From Pseudomonadota bacterium (lineage in GTDB: Bacteria; Bdellovibrionota; Bacteriovoracia; Bacteriovoracales; Bacteriovoracaceae), in assembly GCA_027487515.1 (NCBI GenBank), contig JAIYDL010000016.1, positions 434,001 to 498,000 on the forward strand: DNA of 64,000 nucleotides, written 5' to 3'. Below, in pieces: positions 41,843 through 51,439 of the stretch. Every line of letters begins with the position of its first letter. Positions within the stretch are counted from its first letter, which is position 1. The position numbers and the translations under genes are program-made. A model generated the notes under the pieces. That model searched no databases. It had not been told where the DNA came from and worked only from the letters and a program-made list of their open reading frames with translations.

Positions 41843-41874
41843 AAGATCTTCTTATTTCCTACGCTGGATTTTTA

Positions 41875-43296
41875 ATGACGTTGCCAAATCTCGACCGGAC
41901 TGACAAGGACTCAATCAAGTGGTTTATCCTGCTGCCCTCCGGACACGAGGGCCCGTACTCCTTGAACCACCTCTCAAAGCTCCGGGAAAAGAACAAGCTC
42001 TCGCCTTTGGTGCGCATCTGGTGCGAGGGCCTGGCCCAGCCCACCTCCTTAGAAAATGCCCTCACGCTCGAGGCGCAACCGGCAGCGAAGGAGAGTCGAA
42101 GTTTTTCTCGAAACTCTGAGGTCTCAGCGCAGCAAGTAGAGGATGATCCTTCCTCCACAGATGACCTTCCGCCACCGGTTCCGGTGGATTTAACATCTCC
42201 TCCGGTCGCGGAACCTGCTGGTCTTTCTCAAGGCGAGGCCCCCGCCAGGGGAGGCTCACTGGGGCGGCGGTTAGGGGTGGTTTTTCTCATCGCCACAGGT
42301 CTGACGGTGGCGTCCATCGTCTTCGTGAAAAGTCGTGAGGAGTTTGCTCTCCGGCGCCGGCCCAAGATGTCCCCGGAGCTTCACCAGCGGATCCTCCAGG
42401 AGAACCACTTCGACGGCTGGAGCAAGGCCATTTTTCTCAAGGAGTATGTGCCCCGGGACCATTCCCACATCTGGCTCGTGACCAGCGGTTTCCAGGCCTG
42501 TGACATCGAGGTCGCGTTTGCCTCCGTCCCGGACCGACTGCTCTCGCTTGGAGATGAGAAAGTTTCATTCGTGTCACGAGGAAAGCTCGCTGGGCACGTC
42601 GCCGAATTGTCAGAGTTCGATTTCCGGTCCGGGACCAGACTCGTTCCGGGCCTGTATGAAATGGACGTGAAAGCGTCCAACTGCCGCTGGGACGGGACCG
42701 TGCCTTGGATCATGAACCTCTTCCGAAACCCCGCCCACCAGTACTTGGCCCGGACGAAGGTGATCCTCTACTCGGGAGGGGCCCTTGCTTTCCACGACAG
42801 CCTCGGAAAGCTCCTGAAAAGGAAAGAGGAGCGGATCATAAAAGAGAAGGGGGAAGCCGCCCTCTATTGGCAGGACCTCCAGCAGAGGTTTGAGACCCTG
42901 GAAGCGATCACGCTTCAGATCGAACAACACCTTCTCGATTTTCTAGAAGCGCCGCCGGCGACGCACAGGGCACGGACGAAAACGATGGTCGACCAGTACA
43001 CCCGAAACTTCGGAGCATTCCTGACCTCGTTTGTGGCCGACCAAGAGGCCAGTCAACGGCGCCTCCAAGTCGGAGGCACGGCCCAGGGTGCCAACTACGA
43101 GCTCCTGATCCGGATGACGGCCAAGCAGATCGGTTTCGAGTCCATGAAGTTCATCGAGGAATTCTTGGGAACGAAGAGTGTTCCCTCCCCGAAGCAGCAG
43201 GGGCAGCTCCGAGACCGAGTTCGAAAGACCTTCGGGCTCTTAAAAAAGGACATCAGCCAAAAACTAGTTCAGGTTTCCCTGGATCAAGCGAGGTAA
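41875..43296 (+). CDS. Membrane protein with N-terminal GYF_2-like domain
   Basis: Residues 14-55 (KWFILLPSGHEGPYSLNHLS ... IWCEGL) match the GYF_2 pattern of a leading Trp, G-P and a second Trp. A Pro/Ser-rich acidic linker (about 70-128) leads to one membrane segment (133-151). The rest (about 155-473) is extracytoplasmic, with a beta-rich part and a helical end, no motif recognised. Two cysteines (FQACDIE, ASNCRW) could pair. GYF_2 domains bind peptides in the cytoplasm, so it may link a cytoplasmic partner to the envelope. It overlaps the convergent MBL gene by 44 bases. Confidence 0.65.
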   Translation: MTLPNLDRTDKDSIKWFILLPSGHEGPYSLNHLSKLREKNKLSPLVRIWCEGLAQPTSLENALTLEAQPAAKESRSFSRNSEVSAQQVEDDPSSTDDLPPPVPVDLTSPPVAEPAGLSQGEAPARGGSLGRRLGVVFLIATGLTVASIVFVKSREEFALRRRPKMSPELHQRILQENHFDGWSKAIFLKEYVPRDHSHIWLVTSGFQACDIEVAFASVPDRLLSLGDEKVSFVSRGKLAGHVAELSEFDFRSGTRLVPGLYEMDVKASNCRWDGTVPWIMNLFRNPAHQYLARTKVILYSGGALAFHDSLGKLLKRKEERIIKEKGEAALYWQDLQQRFETLEAITLQIEQHLLDFLEAPPATHRARTKTMVDQYTRNFGAFLTSFVADQEASQRRLQVGGTAQGANYELLIRMTAKQIGFESMKFIEEFLGTKSVPSPKQQGQLRDRVRKTFGLLKKDISQKLVQVSLDQAR

Positions 43297-44143
43297 CTGG
43301 GAACGTCTCCCGAGCGGCGTACTCGCTGGCCGATTTTTTTGCGATCTTTGCTCCCCAGACTTTCATGTCGTGCTCGAAGATCATGGTCAGATCTTCTCGA
43401 GCGATGGCATCGTAGAAGCGAACCTTATCACGGGTCGTCTGGCCCGGGGCGATGTCGTAACCCATCACCCAGGGTACCGGAATGTGAGCGCTCGTCGGAA
43501 CGAGGTCGGCCATGTAGATGAATTTCTCATCATACGGGTGCACCAACCACGGGGTGTGGCCGTGGGAGCAACGGAAGAAAAGTTCGTCCTCTCCGTCCTG
43601 AAGAATCCGGCCTTCTTCTCCCTCCAGCCAGTTCACCTTGCCGGCGTCGACGGCGTGCTCGATCAATGGCCTAAAATACTGTTTATGAAACGAGCCCGAG
43701 TCTCGCAGCGTTGGGTTTAGCGCGTAGTCATAATGTTGACGGTGCAGGTGAAGAGTTGCTTCCGGAAACACCGTTCGGTGCTCGGGCCGGTCGGTGCCAA
43801 GGCCACCGACGTGGTCGAAGTGCAAGTGAGTCACAATCAGGTCTGTGATGTCCTCAGGGCCCAGGTTGAACGTCGTTCGGAGGGCGTCGATGAGGGGATT
43901 CTCACGGCCGACGATTCCGAAGCGGTCTTCAAACTTTTCACCATGATAGTCACCGATTCCTGTGTCCACGAGGATGTTCCTCGAGTCAGTCTGGATCAGC
44001 ATGACACGAAGGCTCAATTGAATCCGGTTGAATTCGTCAGCAGGAATGTGCTTTGACCAAAGGGGTTTGGGAATAATTCCGAACATGGCCCCGCCGTCTA
44101 ACTTGAAGACCGCCGGGTGAAGAATTGCGTATCGCTTCGACAT
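43253..44143 (-). CDS. MBL-fold metallo-hydrolase
   Basis: Starting at ATG 44143 (GAGG 8 bases upstream; ATGs at 44164 and 44161 are also in frame), the product has 296 residues. The metal motif THLHFDHVGG is at about 103-112, a further His in FRCSHGHTPW, an Asp in IYMADLV and a final His in IFEHDMKVW. No signal peptide. The general N-acyl-homoserine lactonase/quorum-quenching-like branch is possible but the substrate is not known. Its 3' end overlaps the GYF_2 gene. Confidence 0.85.
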   Translation of the reverse strand: MSKRYAILHPAVFKLDGGAMFGIIPKPLWSKHIPADEFNRIQLSLRVMLIQTDSRNILVDTGIGDYHGEKFEDRFGIVGRENPLIDALRTTFNLGPEDITDLIVTHLHFDHVGGLGTDRPEHRTVFPEATLHLHRQHYDYALNPTLRDSGSFHKQYFRPLIEHAVDAGKVNWLEGEEGRILQDGEDELFFRCSHGHTPWLVHPYDEKFIYMADLVPTSAHIPVPWVMGYDIAPGQTTRDKVRFYDAIAREDLTMIFEHDMKVWGAKIAKKSASEYAARETFPVTSLDPGKPELVFG

Positions 44144-44199
44144 AACACCTCGCGCCTCCATCATGCCTCTTCAATTCCGCGTTTTTCAAGACCTTTTCA

Positions 44200-44227
44200 T
44201 TGTCTGACTTTAGAAAATGCCTATAAT
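44200..44227 (+). promoter_or_regulatory. Promoter of the sucC-sucD-ndk operon
   Basis: TTGTCT (44200-44205) and a perfect TATAAT (44222-44227) are 16 bases apart. The transcript would start near 44234, about 28 bases before the sucC ATG, with AAGGAG in the leader. Confidence 0.7.
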
Positions 44228-44261
44228 GTGACCTATTCAAATGTAGTTTTAAGGAGAGCCT

Positions 44262-45431
44262 ATGAATGTTAATGAGTACCAGGCCAAAGACCTGATGCGA
44301 CAGTTTAACATCGCGGTCTTGAAAGGCGGCGTGGCCAACACTCCCGCGCAGGCGGTTGAAGTGGCGAAGCAACTGGGTGGAAGCATCTGGGTGGTGAAGG
44401 CACAGATCCATGCCGGCGGCCGCGGAAAAGGCGGAGGCGTAAAGCTCGCCCGAACGCTCGAGGAAGTGGAGAAGCACGCCAAGGACATCCTCGGTATGCA
44501 GCTCGTGACTCATCAGACTGGACCGGAAGGGAAAAAGGTTCTCAAGGTCCTCGTCGAACAAGGCTGTGACATCGACCACGAGTACTACTGCGGGATCGTC
44601 CTCGATCGCACCGTGGGAAAAGTTGCGATGATGGTTTCCACCGAAGGCGGCATGGAGATCGAAAAGGTTGCCCACGATTCCCCAGAAAAAATCATCAAGT
44701 GCCACATCGATCCGGCGACGGGCCTCACCGCTGCTCATGGGCGGAAGCTCGGCTACGCACTCGGTCTTAAAGGTGAACCACTCAAGAAGGCGATGGCCTT
44801 CTTTGATGGTCTCTACCGGCTCTACGTTGAGAAAGACTGCTCGATCGCAGAGATCAACCCACTGGTGACGACGAAGCAAGGCGAAGTTATCGCTCTCGAC
44901 GGGAAGCTTAACTTTGACGACAACGCTCTCTTCCGTCACCCGGAAATTGAAGCTATGCGTGACGTTACTGAAGAGTCGGCGCAGGAACTCGAAGCCGGAA
45001 AATACGGACTTTCTTACATCTCTTTGGATGGAAACATCGGTTGCCTTGTGAACGGAGCAGGTCTTGCGATGGCGACTCTCGACATCCTCAAGCTCCACGG
45101 CGGAACTCCGGCCAACTTCCTCGACGTGGGCGGCGGAGCGACCAAAGAAACTGTCCAGAAGGCGTTCGCGATCATTCTTCAGGATCAAAGTGTGAAGGCG
45201 ATTCTAGTGAACATCTTCGGCGGCATCATGAAATGCGACATCATCGCCAACGGCGTCGTTGACGCCGCGAAGGAGCTTGGAGTGAAGGTTCCCCTGGTGG
45301 TCCGGCTCGAAGGAACAAACGTCGCTCTCGGTAAAAAAATTCTGGCGGAGTCCGGCCTCAAAATCACTCCGGCCAACGACCTCGCAGACGCTGCTAGAAA
45401 AGCAGTTGAAGCCGCCAAGGGAGGAAAGTAA
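44262..45431 (+). CDS. sucC: Succinyl-CoA ligase beta subunit
   Basis: The 389-residue protein begins [16 protein letters not shown], has the ATP-grasp segment [19 protein letters not shown], and later [17 protein letters not shown] and [13 protein letters not shown]. It is full length for the family. With SucD it makes succinate and ATP or GTP from succinyl-CoA in the TCA cycle. AAGGAG precedes the start. The stop is 1 base before the sucD ATG. Confidence 0.97.
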   Translation: MNVNEYQAKDLMRQFNIAVLKGGVANTPAQAVEVAKQLGGSIWVVKAQIHAGGRGKGGGVKLARTLEEVEKHAKDILGMQLVTHQTGPEGKKVLKVLVEQGCDIDHEYYCGIVLDRTVGKVAMMVSTEGGMEIEKVAHDSPEKIIKCHIDPATGLTAAHGRKLGYALGLKGEPLKKAMAFFDGLYRLYVEKDCSIAEINPLVTTKQGEVIALDGKLNFDDNALFRHPEIEAMRDVTEESAQELEAGKYGLSYISLDGNIGCLVNGAGLAMATLDILKLHGGTPANFLDVGGGATKETVQKAFAIILQDQSVKAILVNIFGGIMKCDIIANGVVDAAKELGVKVPLVVRLEGTNVALGKKILAESGLKITPANDLADAARKAVEAAKGGK

Positions 45432-45432
45432 C

Positions 45433-46305
45433 ATGGCCATTCTCATCAACAGAAATACTCGTCTCATCACCATCGGCATCACCGGTAAGCAAGGGACCTT
45501 CCACACTCTGCAGTCTCGGGACTACGGAACCAACGTTGTCGGAGGAGTCACTCCCGGTAAGGGCGGAACAGTTCATGAAGGCATCCCAGTCTTCAATACG
45601 ACCTACGAAGCGGTCCAAGAGACCCAGGCCAACGCGGCGATGATCTTCGTTCCACCTCCAGCGGCGGCCGACGCTATCATTGAGTGCATCGACGCCGATC
45701 TTCCCCTGATCATCTGCATCACCGAGGGGATCCCTGTGGGTGATATGATTAAGGTGAAGGCTGCCCTGCGTGGGTCGAAGTCTCGACTGATTGGACCTAA
45801 CTGTCCAGGTGTGATCACTCCCGGGGAATGCAAAATCGGGATCATGCCAGGTCATATTCACATGCCGGGGAACGTAGGAGTCATCTCCCGTTCAGGAACT
45901 CTCACCTACGAAGCCGTTTACCAGCTGACTCAGCGAGAGATCGGCCAATCAACTTGCGTGGGAATCGGCGGAGATCCAGTTAACGGAACCAATTTCATCG
46001 ATTGCCTCGAGATGTTCCAGAATGATCCAGATACCAAGGCCGTCATCATGATCGGCGAAATCGGAGGAACCGCGGAGACCGAAGCTGCTCGTTGGATTAA
46101 GGCGAACATGACCAAGCCTGTCGTGAGCTTCATCGCCGGCGCTGCAGCACCGAAGGGCAAACGCATGGGTCACGCTGGTGCCATCATCTCGGGAGAGGAC
46201 GACTCTGCGGAGTCGAAGTTCCGCATTCTTCAGGAGTGTGGTATTACTATCGCCCGATCCCCAGCGGAGCTTGGACAAAAAGTCGCGGAAGTATTAAAGA
46301 AGTAA
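45433..46305 (+). CDS. sucD: Succinyl-CoA ligase alpha subunit
   Basis: From ATG 45433 the product has 290 residues. The CoA-binding [10 protein letters not shown] (16-25), GGVTPGKGG (37-45), [11 protein letters not shown] (120-130) and the phosphohistidine His247 in [10 protein letters not shown] are all present. An upstream in-frame ATG at 45406 lies inside sucC and is unlikely. It works with SucC. ndk follows 26 bases later. Confidence 0.97.
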   Translation: MAILINRNTRLITIGITGKQGTFHTLQSRDYGTNVVGGVTPGKGGTVHEGIPVFNTTYEAVQETQANAAMIFVPPPAAADAIIECIDADLPLIICITEGIPVGDMIKVKAALRGSKSRLIGPNCPGVITPGECKIGIMPGHIHMPGNVGVISRSGTLTYEAVYQLTQREIGQSTCVGIGGDPVNGTNFIDCLEMFQNDPDTKAVIMIGEIGGTAETEAARWIKANMTKPVVSFIAGAAAPKGKRMGHAGAIISGEDDSAESKFRILQECGITIARSPAELGQKVAEVLKK

Positions 46306-46331
46306 GATCGAAAAAATTATAAGGAGTTACC

Positions 46332-46760
46332 ATGGCCATCGAAAAAACGTTCTCTATCATCAAGCCGAATTCGACTCTCGACAGCAACATCGGCAACATC
46401 ATCGCGCACTTTGAAAAGAACGGCCTTCGGATCGCAGCCGCCAAATTCGCTCGCCTTTCGAAAGAAAAGGCTGAGGGGTTTTATATTGAACATAAAGAGC
46501 GGCCTTTCTTCGGCGAGCTCGTTAACTTCATGACCTCTGGTCCAGTGATGCTCATGGTTCTCGAGGGAGAAAACGCTGTCATGAGAAACCGCGAGTTGAT
46601 GGGTGCAACGAATCCTGCCAACGCGGCCGAAGGTACCATCCGGAAACTTTACGCGAAGTCTGTGGGCGAAAATTCTGTCCACGGCTCTGACTCTGCGGCC
46701 GCTGCTGAAAGAGAGATCGCGTACTTCTTCGAAAAGCATGAAGTCGTAAACCGCTTCTAG
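46332..46760 (+). CDS. ndk: Nucleoside diphosphate kinase
   Basis: The 142-residue protein has [11 protein letters not shown], the Arg-rich [11 protein letters not shown] and phosphohistidine His117 in SVHGSDS. It balances nucleoside triphosphates using ATP or GTP. The neighbour SucCD makes nucleoside triphosphate, and the sucCD-ndk order is common in bacteria. AAGGAG precedes the start and a strong terminator follows. Confidence 0.97.
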   Translation: MAIEKTFSIIKPNSTLDSNIGNIIAHFEKNGLRIAAAKFARLSKEKAEGFYIEHKERPFFGELVNFMTSGPVMLMVLEGENAVMRNRELMGATNPANAAEGTIRKLYAKSVGENSVHGSDSAAAAEREIAYFFEKHEVVNRF

Positions 46761-46788
46761 TCTCTACCTCCTGAGCAACTCACCGAAG

Positions 46789-46815
46789 GCCCCACTTTAA
46801 GTGGGGCTTTTTTTT
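46789..46815 (+). terminator. Terminator of the sucCD-ndk operon
   Basis: GCCCCACTT and AAGTGGGGC form a stem with a short loop, followed by eight T (46808-46815). Confidence 0.93.
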
Positions 46816-46877
46816 GACCCTCGCATCGAATCATTTCTTGCTTCTCCATGTTCCCGCATCAAGGGCCCGAATCTCTA

Positions 46878-46899
46878 CCGGCCGGCCTTGGCCGACCGG
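46878..46899. repeat. GC-rich palindrome
   Basis: CCGGCCGGCC-TT-GGCCGACCGG pairs 9 of 10 bases across a two-base centre. It lies between the ndk terminator and the outer-membrane gene promoter. It may be an additional stem or protein-binding site. Confidence 0.5.
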
Positions 46900-46943
46900 C
46901 TTCAGCTTGGAACGTTGCACCCAGTGTCTGAAGGGATCTCCAT

Positions 46944-46972
46944 TTAACTTCAATTCCCCCGGTTGCTATATT
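46944..46972 (+). promoter_or_regulatory. Candidate promoter of the 47043 gene
   Basis: TTAACT (46944-46949), 17 bases, then TATATT (46967-46972). Transcription would start near 46979, leaving a 64-base leader with AAAGGGGAATG ahead of the ATG. Confidence 0.45.
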
Positions 46973-47042
46973 TTTGGATGAGAAAAGGAATCCGATTCTT
47001 TTTGACTCAACAAGATAGAAGAAACCACCAAAGGGGAATGTT

Positions 47043-47693
47043 ATGAAAACAATTCTAGCTTTAGTCACAGCGCTCTCACTCGCATCGGCTTCTGCGCAAA
47101 CCGGTGCCGGGGGAGGAACTGCTTACCGAAGCGACTCCGGCATGATCAACATCGCGAGCCAGAACCAAGAAGCCAAGGAGGGTCAGCGCCACATGGTGGA
47201 GTTCAACACCTTGAACATCCCAAGTCTGGTCTTTGCTCTCCAGAAGTCGAAGACCAAAGGAACCGAATCGGACAATGATTCATCCTCCTCTCTCAATCTG
47301 AACTACGCGTACACCGTTCACCCTAATGTTCAGGTCGGGGGGCGGTTTAACTATTTTAACGGTATCTTCGCCAATAATGATGTCGAGCGGATGGATGTCC
47401 AAGTGGGTGGGTGGTTTAACAGTAAGGCCGGTGATCTCAAAAACTCGGCCTACCTTTCGGCCCATCTGGGGACTGGCTGGGCCCAGACCTTCGGTGACCG
47501 CGGAGGCCGTGATGACCTCTGGCTACTCACCGGTGCCCTGGGGAAGCGGACCTCTCTTGAGCATTGGGGCCTTAACCACGTCTCCTGGACTCCGGAAGTG
47601 GCCCTTGTTCAGACGAACTCAACGAACAATAGTTCATTTGATTACCGGCAAGCGCTCGAGTTCCGGTTGCTTCAGTTCTCAGTCCTCTGGTAG
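47043..47693 (+). CDS. Secreted, probable outer-membrane beta-barrel protein
   Basis: A signal peptide (about 1-18, ending ASA) precedes 198 residues with alternating hydrophobic strands separated by polar turns (for example LNLNYAYTVHPNVQVGGRFNYF and MDVQVGGWFNS). The last residues, FRLLQFSVLW, end in an aromatic residue as many outer-membrane barrels do. No family is named. It stands alone with its own promoter and terminator. Confidence 0.7.
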   Translation: MKTILALVTALSLASASAQTGAGGGTAYRSDSGMINIASQNQEAKEGQRHMVEFNTLNIPSLVFALQKSKTKGTESDNDSSSSLNLNYAYTVHPNVQVGGRFNYFNGIFANNDVERMDVQVGGWFNSKAGDLKNSAYLSAHLGTGWAQTFGDRGGRDDLWLLTGALGKRTSLEHWGLNHVSWTPEVALVQTNSTNNSSFDYRQALEFRLLQFSVLW

Positions 47694-47718
47694 CAACAGG
47701 ATCTGAATGTTCCTTAGG

Positions 47719-47743
47719 AAGGCCCCAGTAGGGGCTTTCTTTT
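47719..47743 (+). terminator. Terminator of the 47043 gene
   Basis: AAGGCCCC-AGTA-GGGGCTTT stem, followed by CTTTTT. Confidence 0.85.
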
Positions 47744-47880
47744 TACCTGTAAATATTTCAAAAAAACCCCTGATAAAGTCTCTAAGTAATTGATTACCAT
47801 GTAAAAAATTCAAAACCATGGAGCTCAAAGCATGGGTGCGTTATAACTGTAAGGTATATTCATTCGGAAGGAGAGTTCCC

Positions 47881-48354
47881 ATGTTTAATCTCGGAGACCA
47901 CGTTGTATGTCCCGGCCACGGTGTGGGCCAGATTTGCAGCGTCGAAACGAAAGAGTTAAACGGGGAAATGAAAAGATTCTACATCATCAAAGTGGTGTCC
48001 AATGGAATGAAAGTCATGATCCCAGTTGATTCGAAGGAAGGCGTCCGCGCACTCATTCCGACGACGGAGATCAATGGGGTTTTCGAGCTTCTCCAAGACC
48101 AGAACGTGAAAGTCGACATGTCGACCTGGAACCGGCGGCACCGCGAATACACTTTAAAGGTTAAAACCGGCTCTCTTCTCGAGATTGCCGATGTCCTGAG
48201 ACAGCTGCTGCTCCTGAAAATGACGAAGAAGCTCTCCTTCGGTGAGCGTCGGATGCTTGATCAGTGTAAGGAACTCATCGTAAAAGAAATCGCTCTCTCG
48301 AGCGGGGCCCCAGAAGGGCGAATCTCCGAGAAAATTGACTCCCTCTACCCTTAA
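47881..48354 (+). CDS. CarD-family transcriptional regulator
   Basis: From ATG 47881, directly after GGAAGGAG, the product has 157 residues. Residues 2-60 form the RNA-polymerase-interacting domain (FNLGDHVVCPGHGVGQICSVE ... YIIKVVSNGMKVMIPV), and the C-terminus is helical with the typical block LKVKTGSLLEIADVLRQLLLL. CarD/CdnL proteins bind the RNA polymerase beta subunit and stabilise open promoter complexes, especially at rRNA genes. The final 30 residues (KEIALSSGAPEGRISEKI) fit this family. Confidence 0.9.
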   Translation: MFNLGDHVVCPGHGVGQICSVETKELNGEMKRFYIIKVVSNGMKVMIPVDSKEGVRALIPTTEINGVFELLQDQNVKVDMSTWNRRHREYTLKVKTGSLLEIADVLRQLLLLKMTKKLSFGERRMLDQCKELIVKEIALSSGAPEGRISEKIDSLYP

Positions 48355-48359
48355 GTCCA

Positions 48360-48388
48360 TTCTCAAAAAGTCCCACCCCATGTATCCT
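48360..48388 (+). promoter_or_regulatory. Candidate promoter of gltX
   Basis: TTCTCA (48360-48365), 17 bases, TATCCT (48383-48388), about 31 bases before the gltX ATG, which follows TGAGGAG. Confidence 0.4.
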
Positions 48389-48419
48389 ATTCCTCATCAC
48401 TTGGCACTGAGGAGTACCC

Positions 48420-49880
48420 ATGACGTTAGCACGCGACCCTTCCGTTCGAGTTCGGTTTGCCCCGTCACCGACCGGCTACCTCCACATCGGCGGCGCTCGC
48501 ACGGCCCTCTACAACTACCTCTACGCCAAAGCGACCGGCGGAACCTTTGTCCTGCGGATCGAGGACACCGATCTGGAGCGCTCAAACGCAGAGTATGAAA
48601 AGCTTCAGATCGACGACCTCCGCTGGTTGGGAATCTCACACGACGAGGGCCCCGACAGACCGAATCCCAAGTACGGTCCGTATCGGCAGTCTGAGCGCAC
48701 GGAGATTTATCAACGGTACGCCCGGGATCTCGTTAGCAAGGGGCTGGCCTACTACGACTTCTGCACCGAGGAAGAGCTCGAGGCGATGAAGGAGAAGGCC
48801 GCGGCCGAGGGCCGGGACCCTGTGTACGAGGGAAGGTGGAAGGAACCGTCGTCCCAAGCAGAAGCTCAGGAGCGAATCTCCCGCGGGGAGAAAGCAGCGA
48901 TCCGCTTCCGGGCCCCGAAGAAATCCTACACCCTCGACGACAGGGTCAAGGGCCGGGTGGTGTACCCCGAGAACATGGTCGGGGATTTTGTGATCGTGCG
49001 CTCCAACGGTCTTCCGGTCTATAACTTCTGCTGTGTGGTCGACGATCACCTCATGGAGATCACTCACGTCATCCGCGGCGAAGATCATCTGAACAACACC
49101 GTCCGGCAGCTCATGATTTATGAGGCCCTTGGTGCCCGCTTACCTGAGTTCGCTCATGTCTCGCTCCTAATTGGACATGACCGCCAGAAGCTCTCCAAGC
49201 GCCATGGCGCTACGTCGGTGAACCTTTACCGGAACGAGCACTATCTTCCAGAGGCCATGTGCAACTACCTCTGCCTCCTCGGCTGGTCCCATCCGAGCGA
49301 AAGGGATATCTTCGAAAAGCAAGACATCGTCGATGTCTTTAGTCTCGATCGATTCTCCGCATCGGCCGCGATGTACGACCTCGAGAAGCTTAAGTGGGTC
49401 AACTCCGAACACATCAAGAATATGCCAACGCCGGACCTGATCACGCTGGTGGAGCGGGAGCCGGAGACGGGCTTTTTCCAGCGGCAGACCCCGGAGTGGA
49501 AGCACGCGTGCATCGAACTCTTAAAGAAGTACGTCCAGTTCACCACAGACTTCCCTCGCCTGGTCAACGAGCTCATTCTCAATGAACACCCGGAGAAGTC
49601 CGAGGCCCTTCAGGAGATCCTTTCTTGGGAGTCCACGCCCAAGATCTTCGACTTCATCTCCGGGGCCGTCGCCTCGGTGTCGACAGAGTTCGTGAGCGAA
49701 GTCGAACTCAATGGCTGGACCGAGCACGTGAAGAAAACACTCGGCATCAAAGGGAAGCCCCTCTTCCAAGGTGTCCGGGCCGCACTCACTGGGCATGACC
49801 ATGGTCCCGACCTGAAGTTTCTGATCCCGCTGACACCAGTGAGCGTTTTAAAAAATCGCATCCAGCACTTAACGAAGTAG
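48420..49880 (+). CDS. gltX: Glutamyl-tRNA synthetase
   Basis: The 486-residue protein is a class I synthetase. HIGH appears as HIGG in FAPSPTGYLHIGGARTALY, and KMSKS as KLSKR in DRQKLSKRHGATSV, both common variants in GltX. The C-terminal helical anticodon-binding part is complete. It attaches glutamate to tRNA(Glu). cysS starts 6 bases downstream, so they share a transcript. Confidence 0.96.
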   Translation: MTLARDPSVRVRFAPSPTGYLHIGGARTALYNYLYAKATGGTFVLRIEDTDLERSNAEYEKLQIDDLRWLGISHDEGPDRPNPKYGPYRQSERTEIYQRYARDLVSKGLAYYDFCTEEELEAMKEKAAAEGRDPVYEGRWKEPSSQAEAQERISRGEKAAIRFRAPKKSYTLDDRVKGRVVYPENMVGDFVIVRSNGLPVYNFCCVVDDHLMEITHVIRGEDHLNNTVRQLMIYEALGARLPEFAHVSLLIGHDRQKLSKRHGATSVNLYRNEHYLPEAMCNYLCLLGWSHPSERDIFEKQDIVDVFSLDRFSASAAMYDLEKLKWVNSEHIKNMPTPDLITLVEREPETGFFQRQTPEWKHACIELLKKYVQFTTDFPRLVNELILNEHPEKSEALQEILSWESTPKIFDFISGAVASVSTEFVSEVELNGWTEHVKKTLGIKGKPLFQGVRAALTGHDHGPDLKFLIPLTPVSVLKNRIQHLTK

Positions 49881-49886
49881 GTTGGT

Positions 49887-51320
49887 ATGACTCGAGACCT
49901 TCGCATCCATAATAATCTCACACGAAAGAAGGAAACCTTCTCTCCGATTGATCCAGGGAAGGTTCGGTTCTACTCTTGTGGTCCCACCACGTACGACTTC
50001 CTTCACATCGGCAACGCTCGCGCCTTGGTTGTGGGCGATCTTTTCAACAGGGTCCTTCGCTCCTTTGGGTTCGAGGTGACCTTCGTCCGGAACTACACCG
50101 ACGTTGATGATAAGATCATCGACCGGGCGAAAGAGCTGGGGCGCGACGCCATCGAGCACGCGGCCATCTTCGTCAAAGAGTGCGAGACCGACATGGATTC
50201 CCTCGGCATGCTGCCGGCCACCCATACCCCAAAAGTCTCCGAGACGATGCCGGAGATCATCGCGATGATCCAGGACATCATCGCCAATCGGAAGGCCTAC
50301 GTGGTTGCCGGTGAAGTCTTCTTCAGCGTGCCGTCGTTTCCGAGTTACGGAAGACTTTCCAAAAAAGACATCGATTCACTTCAGCACGGTATCCGCGTCG
50401 AGGTCGATGGGCGAAAGCAGCACCCCTCCGATTTCGTCCTCTGGAAGCCGGCGAAACCGGGCGAGCCGGCCTGGGATTCGCCCTGGGGAAAGGGGAGACC
50501 CGGCTGGCACATTGAGTGCTCCGCGATGGCGAAGAAATTCCTCGGAAAGACCCTCGATCTCCACCATGGTGGAATCGATCTCATGTTCCCGCATCATGAA
50601 AACGAAATCGCCCAATCAGAGGCGGCGAACGATTGCCCATTCTGTCACAACTGGGCCCACAACGAATTCTTGAATTTCGGCACCGAAAAGATGAGTAAGT
50701 CTTTAGGTAACGTGATCAAAATCCGAGACTTCGTCACGAAGTACGGAGGCCAGGTCTTGCGGCACATTCTTCTGTCTGTCCATTACCGGGCCAGACTTGA
50801 GTGGACGGACGAGGTCTTGAACCGAGCTCTCGACGAAGTAAAAAGGATCCACGATTTTGTTCTGGAGCTCAACCGGATGGAGGCCAAGGGCAGCTATTAC
50901 GGAGAGGAGATTTCTTCTTGTAGGGAGAAAATGCAGGAGGAACTTGCCAATGACTTCAACTCCGCGGGAGCGATGGGTCACTTTTTCTCCTTCCTGCGTT
51001 CAGTGAAGGCCCATCGCGACGAGCTTTCTAGCGAGGCGCTGGCCGAGGCCCACAGAGTGATTCGATTCGTTGAAGACTCCCTAGGGTTAGTCGCCTTAAA
51101 TCCGAGCAAGGTTCTCGATGAGCTCAAGCGCCATGAGCAAGATACCAGCAGCACCGGAGTCGACTCAGAGTGGATCGAGCGACTCATCGCAGAGCGCAGA
51201 GTTGCTAAAGAGACCAAGAATTGGGCACGGGCCGACGAGATTCGAAAAGAGATCGCGAGTAAAAATGTCGTCCTCAAGGATAATCCCGATGGCTCAACCA
51301 GTTGGAGTGTTTCGAGCTAG
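49887..51320 (+). CDS. cysS: Cysteinyl-tRNA synthetase
   Basis: The 477-residue protein has HIGN (YDFLHIGNARAL, near 36), KMSKS intact (GTEKMSKSLGNV, near 270) and zinc ligands in YSCGPT, WHIECSAMA and HHENEIAQSE. The final domain from about 360 contains WARADEIRKEI. It charges tRNA(Cys). The gltX-cysS pair is found in many bacteria. Confidence 0.96.
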   Translation: MTRDLRIHNNLTRKKETFSPIDPGKVRFYSCGPTTYDFLHIGNARALVVGDLFNRVLRSFGFEVTFVRNYTDVDDKIIDRAKELGRDAIEHAAIFVKECETDMDSLGMLPATHTPKVSETMPEIIAMIQDIIANRKAYVVAGEVFFSVPSFPSYGRLSKKDIDSLQHGIRVEVDGRKQHPSDFVLWKPAKPGEPAWDSPWGKGRPGWHIECSAMAKKFLGKTLDLHHGGIDLMFPHHENEIAQSEAANDCPFCHNWAHNEFLNFGTEKMSKSLGNVIKIRDFVTKYGGQVLRHILLSVHYRARLEWTDEVLNRALDEVKRIHDFVLELNRMEAKGSYYGEEISSCREKMQEELANDFNSAGAMGHFFSFLRSVKAHRDELSSEALAEAHRVIRFVEDSLGLVALNPSKVLDELKRHEQDTSSTGVDSEWIERLIAERRVAKETKNWARADEIRKEIASKNVVLKDNPDGSTSWSVSS

Positions 51321-51340
51321 GGTCGCTCTGACCCCAGAGC
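51320..51340 (+). other. Overlapping alternative hairpins after cysS
   Basis: GGGTC (51320-51324) pairs with GACCC (51330-51334), while GCTCT (51325-51329) can instead pair with AGAGC (51336-51340). The two stems exclude each other. No T-run follows, so a clear terminator is not present. Confidence 0.3.
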
Positions 51341-51439
51341 ATGTGAAAAGTTCGACATTCTCTTACAGCTTCTGCTCAGTGGGTAGTCGGTGTGGTACCT
51401 ACAAACATATACACCTTTAGGTTTCACCAGGAGTTTTCT

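Noticed and set aside
44037..45188. 383-codon frame on the - strand
   Set aside because: Antisense to sucC and overlapping its promoter; composition typical of a shadow frame.
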